Of a stretch of DNA of 23,026 bases, positions 1 to 11,216 are shown one piece after another. The stretch is from Fonticula-like sp. SCN 57-25 (taxonomy: Eukaryota > Nucleariida > Rotosphaerida): positions 1 to 23,026 of the forward strand of contig MEDX01000071.1 of NCBI GenBank assembly GCA_001724245.1, read 5' to 3'. Under the pieces are notes generated by a model. That model was not told the origin of the DNA, ran no database searches, and saw only the letters and a list, made by a program, of their open reading frames with translations. The position numbers were made by a program, and so were the translations under genes. Positions within the stretch are counted from its first letter, which is position 1; each line of letters starts with the position of its first letter.

Positions 1-37
1 CGGGCCCCTTGTTTTTCTAACTTGCGTGCCTTGCTAG

Positions 38-3000
38 TTATTCTGCGTCGGATATGTGTGCTCGGTACCACTTTATCGTTTTGGTCGAGGTTTTCCTTCG
101 CCACGAGACCTACCCGTGCCACTTGCCGACGATGCTCAATCTGATTCTCTATAAGGCGGCGGACCCCAACCTTGTTGTGCGCAAGTCGGCCGTGCAGCTT
201 CTCCAGCTTATCGAGGAGCGCTTCACGCTCGCGTCCATGGTTGCGGACTATCGCATCTCGCTGACTTCTTCGCTTCCCACGACTTACAAGCAGTCGCAGA
301 CGATTCTCTCTGCGCAGCTGGCCATGGAGCATGCGGGCTTTACGTACGACCTGCTGGCCGAGGTGTCGCGCCGACTCGACTCGGTCCCGCGCGAGCGGCG
401 CCGCGACATGCTCAACCTCATCCACCCGTGGCTGGCGCATGTGCACTTGTCGATCGAGAGCGGCGAGCACCCGAACGAGGACCACCTCTCGCTCCCGAGC
501 GCCATGGTCCTCAACAACCTCTTTGTTCTGACCATCAAGTGCGGCGACGAGTACAACAGCGTCGTGGAAACGCTCTGGATGCAGCTATGCGGCGACCGCG
601 AAGCCAATGTCCCCGTCATCGTCAGCTACCTCTTGAGCGTCGGGTTGCACCACAAGAACCCCGACTTTGTGGCGCACGCCAAAAAGATCATCGTCTACAT
701 GGGGCGCTCCAAGGGGTGCGGCCCCGCCGTCGTGATGGAGCTCGTGTCCGAGATCCTCCCGGCGACCATCCCGACGACCGCGCTGCTGCAGCTGTCCTCC
801 AAGCAGGCCGCCGAGGGAAACCCGGGCGCCTTCTTCGCTGACCTGGACGACGTACTGCCGCAGGTGGAGGCCGACTTTATCGAGCGCCACGAGCTCGCCC
901 TCGTGCTCCTGGTGGACCTTGCGCTTGAGGTGTCGGAGGAGCTGCGACCGCACCTCCCTGACCTACTCCACGCCATCGTGATGCAACTGGACGCGCCGAG
1001 CGACGTCATCTTTGAGCAGAGCCGCCTGCTGTTCATCAACATTATCCATTCGCTCGTGGCGCGGCATACCGGCGGCGAGTCATCGCGTGCCACCACCCTC
1101 ATTCTGCTTGCCTCGTCAAAGGAGGGCAGCCGGTGGTGGGCGCGGGAGCGTAGGGCGTCGAGCGAGGCGGTGCTCGCCAGCGAAGGCCAGCTCGCCGCGC
1201 TGGTGGCCAACACGGTCGACGTGTTTAGCGAGGATGCGGGCTTCCCCGACCTGTCCGAAAAATGGCTCGCGGTGGCGCTCCGTTGGATTGGAGCCTGCGA
1301 CGTTGCCGCAAGCTGCCGCTCTGCTCAAGTGGACCGCGCGCTCAAGGTGCCTCTCTCCCAGCAGCTCCTCGGCGGGCTGCTCGACAGGCTATCGGAGGTC
1401 GTCAGCTCGCCCGACGAGAAGCGTACGCACTATCTTTATATTTTTCTTTGTTTGTTGCGTGTATCTAACTGGGTGACTGATCAGTGCAAGCCGTGTCGAA
1501 TGAATTGCTCATTTCGCTCGACAAGTACGCGTCGACGCTGAGCGACAGCAAGGTGATCCTCTTCCCGCAGCTGCTCTGGTCCATGGTGGCCCTCCTGACG
1601 TCCAACGTGGAGACGGAGTTTATCCGCGCGGCGCGCATGCTGCACAAGCTGCTGACGCGAATCAACTTTGAGGACGAGAATGTGGGCCACGTTCTGCTGT
1701 CAAAGGTGCGCCCAATTCCATTTCCATTGCATATTGGTTGTTAACATGGCATGATGCAGCTGCCGCCCGAGTGGACCCCGTCCTTCCTCGGCATCCAGCC
1801 GCTGCTCCTCAAGGGCGCTGTGAGCCCCAACACATCGACCATCACGATGGAGCTCCTCAGCGTGCTCTCGACAATCAAGTGCGCAATCGCCCCTTACCGG
1901 CCGCCTGTGCTAACGCCTGCGGCGTCGTACAGCTGCCACAATCTTGTGGACCCGTCCGAGTCGCGTCTTCTCTTTGCCGTGCTCGCAGCGCTGCCCTACC
2001 TGATGGTGTACAAGAACGAGACGGACCTTAACCACCTTTCGTTCCACCTCTCGGCAAACCTCGCCAAGCTGGCAGAGCTCAACCACCAGCCAAAGATGGC
2101 AAAGTGGCTCACCGGTACAGTTTTCGCGTTGCGGCTGGCACGGCTGACTAACGTACGTGCACGCGAATAGGTTACAAGAAGAAGAAGACGTACGACGAGG
2201 AGATGATGAAGCATCTGATGTCGTACATCAAGGAGGCATTCTTCCCCAAGTACGAGGTGCCGGCGCTGCACTTTTTGCTGGACCTGGCGGAGCATGGCCC
2301 CCCGACGCACCGCCGCCATGTGCTCGTCATCCTCAAGAACATCATGGCCAACATCTCGCAGATGGTGCGCGCGCTTTTTGTACTTGCCTCCTCTGACATT
2401 TCTCGCGTATCAGGCTCTCCTGCCCGCGGGCGTCGAGACATCAGAGGTCGTCGGGCCGCTCTTCCGCCTCGTGCAGACCGAGTGGTTCCAGGACGCCGTC
2501 ACGATTCTCGACCAGACGGTGAACATTGGCGCCGCCAAGTTGAAAGAGTGCGTTCTTGATGGTTCTTTTCTCCTATGGCGCGATCTGACACGCTTGCTCT
2601 GCAGTATTGAGCTTTTGCCGCTGACGGACGTGGCCGCCGGTGCGGGCATGTGGAATGACACCAAGCCGTGGTGGCGGGAACCCGAGGCGATGACGATGCT
2701 CTCGCACCGCCGCATGCTCCTGGTGGCCGACTCATGCTCTGGCGCGCGCCACCCCGGGCGCCACTTTCACGCCAACTCCTTCTCGGACGACAACAGCAGC
2801 CCGTTCGCGTCGCCCGCCGGCAGCCTCGCGCGCCTGCGCGGCAGTATGGACTTTGACTCCCGCCGGTCCACTGAGCCGTCCGGCCCGCCACCGCTCCTGC
2901 TGCCTCTCCGCGGCGCCCTCGACCTCATCCACGAGCCGCTCACGCTCCTGGTCGTCTCGTACCAGTGCTCGGTACGCGCGCGCAGCCGCAATGGCCAGCA

Positions 3001-4325
3001 GCAGGGACTAACCCGTTGTGCTTGGTGCAGATATCGACGGTGGATCTGAATCAGATGGGGATGGCGGGCATGGAGCGCCTCCTGCGCTCGTCGATCAACT
3101 GCGACGTGCTTCGCGGCGACGTCGGCGTGATCATGCTCGAGGACCGCACCAAGCTCGTTCTAAAGGCGAGCGCGACGACGCGGCGCAGCAAGGACACGTC
3201 GTCCGTCCTGGTGACGCACCTCGTGAGCTGCTTTGGCCTCTCGGCGGACAGCATTGCGAGCCTGCAGGCGTTCGTCACGCAGTCGCAGCAGCCGGCCTCC
3301 CAGCTGCTCTCCAAAGAGTTCCCGTATTCCGTCGACGCGTCGTTTGCGCCCATCGGCGGCATTGGTACGACCCGGGTGGCGGCGATCCTGCGTTTCTGAC
3401 TCGCTTTTTTCTCTTTTGCAGAGACGCCCGACCGCTTCTTTGAGGCGACCGACGCGGGCCGATTCAGCGCGAGCGACATTCGCACACTGCTCGCGACAAC
3501 CTTCCTCAGCGACTGGCGCCTCGCGCTGAACAACTGGATGTACTATTCCGAGGTTCGTCTCTTAGCTCTCTTTTATTTAGTGTCACTGACTTGCTGCTGA
3601 TAGACGCTGAGTAAAAAGGACGTGCTTGAGGGCGGCGACCTTGCGCTCATGTTCACGACGGCGCGCTCGATGGCCAGTGAGCTGTGTTGGGAGCTGCTGA
3701 TGAACCTGCAGAGCGTGCTCGCGTCCATCTCGCAGGACTATCTCGCGCTGATGCGCGGCACCGTGTCGTCGACGATTGATGTCGTCACGCGCGTGCGCGA
3801 GCAGCTGGGCCCCTCGCAGTGGTACCTGCAAAAGGACGACTTTAATGTCATCCGGACCCGCTGGGACCGCCTCGTCGCGGAGAAGAGCGACAAGGTGGCC
3901 ACCTTTGTGCAGCAGTGGGGCAGGTTTGACAAGCTTATCACCGACCAGCTCATCACCTACCTGCACTTTCGCATGCGACGCTTATGTACGGCTTCGCCTT
4001 TCTTGGGCGACCTTGCAGCTAACCGCAGCGCGATACAGGCATGGTGCACTACACCGAGCAGACATACCGGACCGCAAGCATCATGGTCAGCAACCAGGCC
4101 GCGCAGCTGCTTCGCCTCATCCAATACGTCGTTTCCTTCCATTACCTCGCGGACACGCTGCTCGAGGGCGAGGTGCGCAATGCGATGGGTGTCTCTGCTC
4201 TGTTGACTGACCATTATTTGCCGCAGTCTGCAAAGCTGGAGCACATGTTTGGCGCCGCCGAGAGCGGCATCGTGGAACTCAATGCATTTGCATACTACGC
4301 TTCGGTGGCGAGCGACGGCTTTTAG
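38..4325 (+). CDS. TAO3: TAO3/furry/Mor2 (PAG1)-family cell morphogenesis protein, C-terminal part, 5' partial
   Basis: This is a large scaffold of the RAM/NDR-kinase network that controls polarised growth and cell separation. The window enters the gene at a 3' splice site (TAG at 35-37), and 1,244 codons plus a stop follow. Exons: 38-1422, 1485-1705, 1760-2114, 2171-2364, 2414-2547, 2605-2971, 3031-3364, 3422-3552, 3604-3985, 4039-4172, 4227-4325; all junctions keep frame. The family call rests on the helical, HEAT-like character and on segments such as LNLILYKAADPNLVVRKSA, the PWLAHVHL stretch and LNNLFVLTIK, typical of the central and C-terminal furry regions. The last ~400 residues (after VMLED...) are helical and I recognise them less well. 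The intron at 4173-4226 is 54 nt without a stop, so splicing there rests only on its GTGCGC donor and CTGAC branch-like site. The gene is convergent with HSP10. Gene identity is fairly sure; exact family limits are not. Confidence 0.83.
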
Positions 4326-4557
4326 CAGCCGGCAGCATCACTACCCTCTTTATGAGTGACTTTTGTTCATACACGTGTATTATTCCCTTCTCATGGTCGT
4401 TTGGGTGCTTTCCGTTGATTTCTCGTCACATGTAAATTATTAACAATGGATTTGGTATGTATATTGAAAAGCGATAAAAGTGGGAAAATTAGTCATGTAC
4501 ACATTCTTGTTTTGCTCTTTTTTCGACTCGCCGAGGGCGCGCGCGCACATCTCTCGC

Positions 4558-5062
4558 TTACTTGCTGAGCTTGCCGAGGAGCTCGTTCTCGCGGAAGATC
4601 AGGTACTCGACGTTGTCAAACTTGATCGGGGTGGCGCCGTACTCGGGGAGCACGACGGTGTCGCCGACGGCAACGTTCATGGGGATGAGCTCACCGGCCT
4701 ACGTCGAGGCGCGTCAGTCATCCGTCATCTCTCAGCGAGCGCTGCGTACGTTGGTGCGGGCACCGGGGCCGATGGCGACGACCTCACCCTCGAGCGTCTT
4801 GCCGGCGTTCTTCTCCGGGATCAGGACACCACCAGCCGTCTTCTACTCGACGCGGCTGCGTTAGCATCTCGCGCTACCTCGAGTAATATTCTGCCCATGC
4901 GCACCTTGGCGGCCTCGAAACGCTTGATGAGGACGCGGTCCAGGAACGGGCGGAAACGGGCAACCTAAAAATCACCCCATCAGCCTTCTGTTCCAACCCA
5001 ATTCGCAAACCCCTCCCTCTCCCTTCCCGCCTGCAAAGCGCAGCGGCACGCACCGCCGACAT
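4558..5062 (-). CDS. HSP10: Mitochondrial 10 kDa co-chaperonin HSP10 (GroES/Cpn10 family)
   Basis: The heptameric lid of the mitochondrial HSP60 folding chamber. Exons in transcript order are 5062-5054 (only MSA), 4964-4905, 4842-4750 and 4698-4558, giving 100 residues, close to the usual 100-106. Visible hallmarks are the N-terminal [10 protein letters not shown], the mobile-loop region [12 protein letters not shown] that contacts HSP60, then [17 protein letters not shown] and the C-terminal [14 protein letters not shown]. All three introns (89, 62, 51 bp) are phase 0 with GTGCGT/GTGCGC/GTACGC donors and TAG acceptors. The start was chosen because the 9-nt first exon puts [12 protein letters not shown] in frame; there is no other suitable upstream ATG. 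No cleavable presequence is evident, as is normal for HSP10, whose amphipathic N-terminus serves in import. It is transcribed divergently from HSP60, 175 bp away. Confidence 0.95.
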
Positions 5063-7078
<2,016 letters not shown>

Positions 7079-7498
7079 GTGTGCCCGCGCCTGTCCCGTC
7101 GCTTTATTCGATTTCATCCGGCCTGCCTTGCTTGTCTCACCTTTCTTTTCGTTGTGCTCGGCGGCCATAAAATGTACAAAGACAACCAATAATAAATATG
7201 TAGGAGATTTTGACTTTGGGATACGCGCGTATTGAGCAAAGAGGCGATTCTTCTCGAAAGATACAGACACTATCATGGTATCAATACTGTAGGTTCATAT
7301 GTGGGCGATCGCCACTTGCAAAGTATTGGACGGCTTGTGCGCAGCACAAAGGAGCGCGCAAATAGGGGCAAAGTAATTTTTGATTTCAATGTATTTCACA
7401 CACCATGCCAGGGAGACACAGCCATAATGACAACCCGCTCTTCGAAATAGAAAAACGGAGCCGCCAACCACGCCAAGATGAGAGAAAAACACATGCGC
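7079..7498. other. Convergent 3' spacer between HSP60 and RPS18
   Basis: Holds the 3' UTRs of both genes (420 bp). AATAAA at 7191-7196 is a plausible HSP60 polyadenylation signal. No matching signal (TTTATT on the + strand) lies close to the RPS18 stop. I see no conserved coding region, tRNA or element here; the short open frames have no recognisable protein. Confidence 0.6.
7191..7196 (+). terminator. Candidate polyadenylation signal of HSP60 (AATAAA)
   Basis: A canonical hexamer 113 bp downstream of the HSP60 stop in an A/T-rich stretch, preceded by CATAAA-like sequence at about 7168. Fungal poly(A) signals are loose, so this is a position-based guess. Confidence 0.4.
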
Positions 7499-8340
7499 TT
7501 ACTTCTTCTTCGACACACCGACGGTGCGGCCACGGCGGCCGGTCGTCTTTGTGTGCTGACCGCGCACGCGGAGGCCCCAGTAGTGACGGAGACCACGGTG
7601 AGCGCGGATCTTCTTAAGGCGCTCGAGATCCTCACGGAGCTTCGAGTCGAGGCCGTTAGCGAGGAGCTGCGAGTTCTTGCCATCAACAATGTCCTGAAAA
7701 AAAGCAAATCAGTCAGCAAATGCGTTCCAAAATCACATCTCTGATCAGAGCAAAGGCGAGAATAAAACGTAGCCGTACCTTCTGACGGTTAAGGAACCAC
7801 GTAGGGACCTTGTACTGGGTGGGGTTCTGGATGATCTGGACGAGGCGATCGAGCTCCTCAGCGGAGAGCTCACCAGCGCGCTTGGTCAGGTCAATGTCGG
7901 CCTTGCGGCAGACAAGGTTGGCGTAGCGGCGGCCGCAGCCCTTGACGGCAGTCAGGGCAAAGGCAACCTTACGGCGACCATCAACGTTGGTGTTGAGCAT
8001 ACGCAGGATATGCTGGAACCCGCTGGCCTTCTCGTTAACGACGGCCGACTATGAACCATCACGAATTAGCACCCGCATCCAAAACCAAAACAGCCATAGC
8101 TCCCAGTGACCCAAACCCTCCAACGATGCGCCATTTGCCGCCACAGAGCAGCGGATGCGCGGATGCCGCCGCCAGAGGTATCCGCCTCGATTGGATGCAC
8201 TCATCCTCGGGCACTCCCTCCAGCCCACAGGCGGCAGCATCATCCGCACATCCGCCGCTCCTCCTGGCCGTCATCTCCTCGCGGCATCGGTCCCCTCACT
8301 CCCTTCCACCACGCCCAGCAAGAGAGCGCTAACGCACCAT
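7499..8340 (-). CDS. RPS18: 40S ribosomal protein S18 (uS13 family)
   Basis: Cytosolic small-subunit protein of the 40S head, near the P-site tRNA and the bridge to the 60S. Exons in transcript order are 8340-8338 (the ATG alone), 8048-7779 and 7693-7499, giving 155 residues, matching the family. Hallmarks are [18 protein letters not shown] at the start, [20 protein letters not shown], the [20 protein letters not shown] block and the C-terminal basic tail [20 protein letters not shown]. The start was placed at 8340 because exon 2 opens with SAVVNEK and needs an ATG ending at a donor; ATG|GTGCGT at 8340-8332 is the only good candidate. The first intron is 289 bp, over four times the usual length here, and contains a strong inverted repeat. 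It is divergent from eIF3d, 190 bp away. Confidence 0.94.
8151..8255 (-). repeat. Inverted repeat (long stem) inside the first intron of RPS18
   Basis: Arms at 8151-8165 and 8241-8255 are complementary at 14 of 15 positions. The one exception (8158/8248) is a C-A mismatch on the + strand but a G-U wobble in the RPS18 (-) transcript, so the sense RNA can form an unbroken 15-bp stem. A 2/5-nt internal loop is followed by six more G-C pairs (8168-8173 with 8230-8235) and a 56-nt terminal loop. In the pre-mRNA the stem starts about 80 nt after the 5' splice site and ends about 100 nt before the 3' one. Each arm is itself a direct repeat of GCGGATG. Confidence 0.6.
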
Positions 8341-8530
8341 CCTTCCAAGAGACGCCTCTGCGACGGATGTGTGGGATGGGTGAAAGAGGCCGACAGCGAT
8401 GCACTCGACTCGCACGACGAATCAAATTTTGATGACCATCAAATCGAATCTGTTGATGACCATCAGTACATGTGGCAAATTGGGCGACGTCCTTCCTTTT
8501 GCCTTCCTATTGCCAGCTGCTGCCTCTAGG
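8341..8530. promoter_or_regulatory. Shared divergent promoter of RPS18 and eIF3d
   Basis: This 190-bp region separates the RPS18 and eIF3d start codons. Its centre carries a dense palindromic array at 8421-8465: ATCAAA, TTTGATG, CATCAAA, then TTGATG and CATCA. No TATA box is evident. A pyrimidine-rich tract lies just before the eIF3d start. The role as promoter is inferred from position. Confidence 0.6.
8430..8465. repeat. Duplicated palindromic 12-mer TGATGACCATCA
   Basis: The same 12-mer occurs at 8430-8441 and 8454-8465, start-to-start distance 24 bp. Each copy is an inverted repeat, TGATG-AC-CATCA. The first extends to 7-bp arms (TTTGATG-AC-CATCAAA, 8428-8443) and overlaps a second palindrome, ATCAAA-T-TTTGAT (8421-8433). 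This looks like an array of half-sites for a dimeric DNA-binding protein. I do not recognise the motif as a known ribosomal-protein element. Confidence 0.65.
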
Positions 8531-10451
8531 ATGGCTCTCGCGTTTCCGCCTCTTTTGGTGGACGACAACACCGAGGGCTGGGGCCCCGTCGGACTCCCCT
8601 CGGAGCTCCAGGATATCCCCTATGCGCCTTTTAACAAGTCGGACCGCATCGGGCGCGCGGCCGACTGGAACCCGCCGATGGCCATGCGCCGCACTGATTT
8701 CCGTGCGCATTCGGGGGAAAAATCGCGCTGAAAGAGCGATTGTGGCTAACCTTACGTGGCGCAGGCGACCGCATGTACAACACGGGCGTGGCCAACCAGT
8801 CTTTTTCGTTTGCGCAGGAGGAGGACGAGTCGGCGTTCCGTCTTGTCGACAACAAGCCGGCGCGCGTTCCTGGGTTCAACCGCAATGCCCAGCAGAGCCG
8901 CGGCCGCGGTGGCAACCGCGGTGGCTTCCAGGGCCGCGGCGGAAACACCGGCGGCGCCGGTGCCCGCTCTCAATACAACCAGCGTGGAGGAAAGGGCCAG
9001 GTGCGCATTTTTCTGGTCTTTCAGTCTCGCATTCCTAACCTGGAGTCGGTAATTAGCAAAATTCGCGCCAGCCCGCTCGTGGCCGCGGCCGCTATCAGTC
9101 GTGGCGTGATTTCGACAAGCCGCAGCGCGTCCGCGAGGCGTCTGTTGACATTCGCCCCGAGTTTACTCACATCGAGGACATTGACTTTTCTCGCCTCTCT
9201 GCGCTCGAATACGATGCCGGTGATGCCACCGACCTGTGCGTTTTCGCCACAAGCTTGTGACTAGAACTTACGTTTACTTTTTTCAGCAAACTTTGCGGTG
9301 TGCTGGAGTACTACGACAAGTCGTATGACCGCGTCACCACGAAGCTGCCCAAGACGCTGAACCCGAATGCCCGCCCCGTGCCCATCACGACGACGAGTGA
9401 GGATCCCGAGATCCGCCGCGTACGGCTACTCCCCAACGCTGTCACTGTCACTGCGAGACTAACTTTCCTTCTTTTTGTTGCGTGCAGCTCATGGAGGAGA
9501 AGGCCGCCAGCGTGTTTGTTACTGACCGCCTTCTTGCGGTTTTGATGACGTGCTCGCGCTCTATTCTCCCGTGGGACATTGTTGTGACCCGCAAGGGCGA
9601 CCAGCTGATCCTTGACAAGCGCGCCAACTCGCAGATTGACTACCTGACCGTGAACGAGACGATGGCCGGTGATCAGAGCGAGGAGAAGGATACCATCAAC
9701 ATGCCCGAGCACCTGTCGGTGGAGGCCACGATGATCAACAGCAGCTTTGCGCAGCAGGTGCTCCGCACCGAGGAGCGCCTCCCGCTTCCCCACCCGAACC
9801 CGTTCGGCGACGGCGAGGACGTGGCGTCCATCGGCTACCGGTACCGCCAGTGGTCGCTCGGCGACTATGACATTGTTGTCCGCTGCGAGATCGACGGTGT
9901 CGTCAAGCAGGGCGACAAGGACGTCTTCCTCACCATCAAGGCGCTTAACGAGATTGACCCGCGCATCTCGGGCATCGACTGGAAGCAGAAGCTCGACGTG
10001 CAGCGCGGCGCCGTCTTCGCGACCGAGCTCAAGAACAATCACAGCAAGCTCTCGAGGTGGGCCGCCGAGGCCGTCCTTGCCGGAACCGAGCAGATCAAGC
10101 TTGGGTACGACACCAAACGAGCATTGTCATGCTCTCGCCCTCGGACACCTTGACTAACCCCGCGTGCCCCGCAGTTTCGTCTCGCGCGCCTCGTCCCGCA
10201 ACAACACAAGGCACGTCATCCTCGGCACCGCGTTCCACAAGCCCGCCGAGTTCGCCGTGCACTCAATCAACCTCAACATGGGCAACGCCTGGGGTATCGT
10301 CAAGGTCCTCTGCGACCGCCTCCTCAAGCTCGACGAAGGCAAGTACCTCATCGCCAAGGACCCCAACCGGGCATCCATGCGCATCTACCGCGTGCCAGAA
10401 AACGCCTTCACCGACCGCGCCGATGAGCAGGTGGTCGAGGAGGAAAAGTGA
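8531..10451 (+). CDS. EIF3D: Eukaryotic translation initiation factor 3 subunit D (eIF3d; Moe1 in fission yeast)
   Basis: A peripheral subunit of the eIF3 complex on the 40S subunit; in other organisms it has cap-binding activity. Exons 8531-8702, 8765-9000, 9072-9235, 9287-9419, 9488-10104 and 10175-10451 give 532 residues with all frames continuous. Family matches are the N-terminal [12 protein letters not shown] and [90 protein letters not shown]; and [13 protein letters not shown]. Residues ~100-140 form an Arg/Gly-rich stretch (several RGG/RGR groups), split by intron 2. The C-terminus ends in a short acidic run (DEQVVEEEK), much shorter than the animal acidic tail. S. cerevisiae lacks this subunit, so its presence fits a basidiomycete. 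Confidence 0.96.
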
Positions 10452-10951
10452 AAAGACGAACAACAACAAAAGTCATTCGAAAGAAAAGAATAGCCAAGGA
10501 AAATCATTTGATATATCATCTTTTTTTTTGTCGTTGTTCTTTTGTGCGTTGTGGGTACGCATGCATGTACAGACTGTCTCTTATCCGTTGGCCTGAAATT
10601 CAAAAATACAGTCAACTATAGCTCTACTACTTCAGACTCGCTACGGCCCATATCGGAAACATAATTGTAATAAGTATATTTACGTTTCAAAACAGTACGG
10701 AGAATATGAGTGGTAAAAACTAGTATGAACGGGAAGGTTGGAGCCCAGTTGAGCTGCGACCCCCCGTGCGCCCCTGCGCATGCTTGTATCAAACACAACA
10801 CATCACAAACAAGGAACTGGCGAGATTCGTCTATGAAGTAGCAATCGCTCCTCGATTGAATGACACCCAACAAACAAAAACAACAATAAACCATATAGTG
10901 AATGATTAGGCGCGAAGCACACGCCGCTGCGTCACATCGCGTCACCGATAA
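10452..10951. other. Convergent 3' spacer between eIF3d and the flippase gene
   Basis: About 500 bp of A/T-richer sequence holding the 3' UTRs. There is a T9 run at 10521-10529 and an AATAAA at 10885-10890, the latter far from the eIF3d stop. I looked for tRNA box sequences and found none. The 109-codon open frame on the minus strand (10616-10945) shows no recognisable protein. Confidence 0.55.
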
Positions 10952-11177
10952 TTAAATGCTAAAGTGGTGCGATTTTGAGGACGACGTCGATGGTGCCGGG
11001 GATGCTGGCCGTGCCGGCGCATCATCAGCCTCGCCTGCACCCGAGGGGGCCGGCGCCTCCTTGTCGTCTGCGCCGGATGGGGCCGGCAGCGTCGGGAAAA
11101 CAGGAATGGGCTCGTCGGGGGCCGACAAGCTCTGGCCGGCCGCAGGAGACGCGCTGCCGATGGCCGCTGGCGACGTT

Positions 11178-11216
<39 letters not shown>

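Noticed and set aside
4480-4968. A 162-codon open frame on the plus strand over HSP10
   Set aside because: The other strand encodes a complete, spliced HSP10 with all hallmarks.
8049-8337. Possible snoRNA in the long RPS18 intron
   Set aside because: On the sense strand I found no proper C box with a D box (only a near-match GATGATG) and no ACA for an H/ACA end.
8051-8432. Plus-strand open frames in the RPS18 first intron and promoter
   Set aside because: GC-rich repeat sequence of the intron explains them; translation is Ser/Pro/Arg-rich with no family match.
9311-10042. A 243-codon open frame on the minus strand opposite eIF3d
   Set aside because: Antisense to strongly conserved eIF3d exons and crosses an intron.
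10616-10945. A 109-codon minus-strand open frame in the eIF3d/flippase spacer
   Set aside because: No recognisable protein, A/T-rich non-coding-like codon use, and it lies where 3' UTRs are expected.
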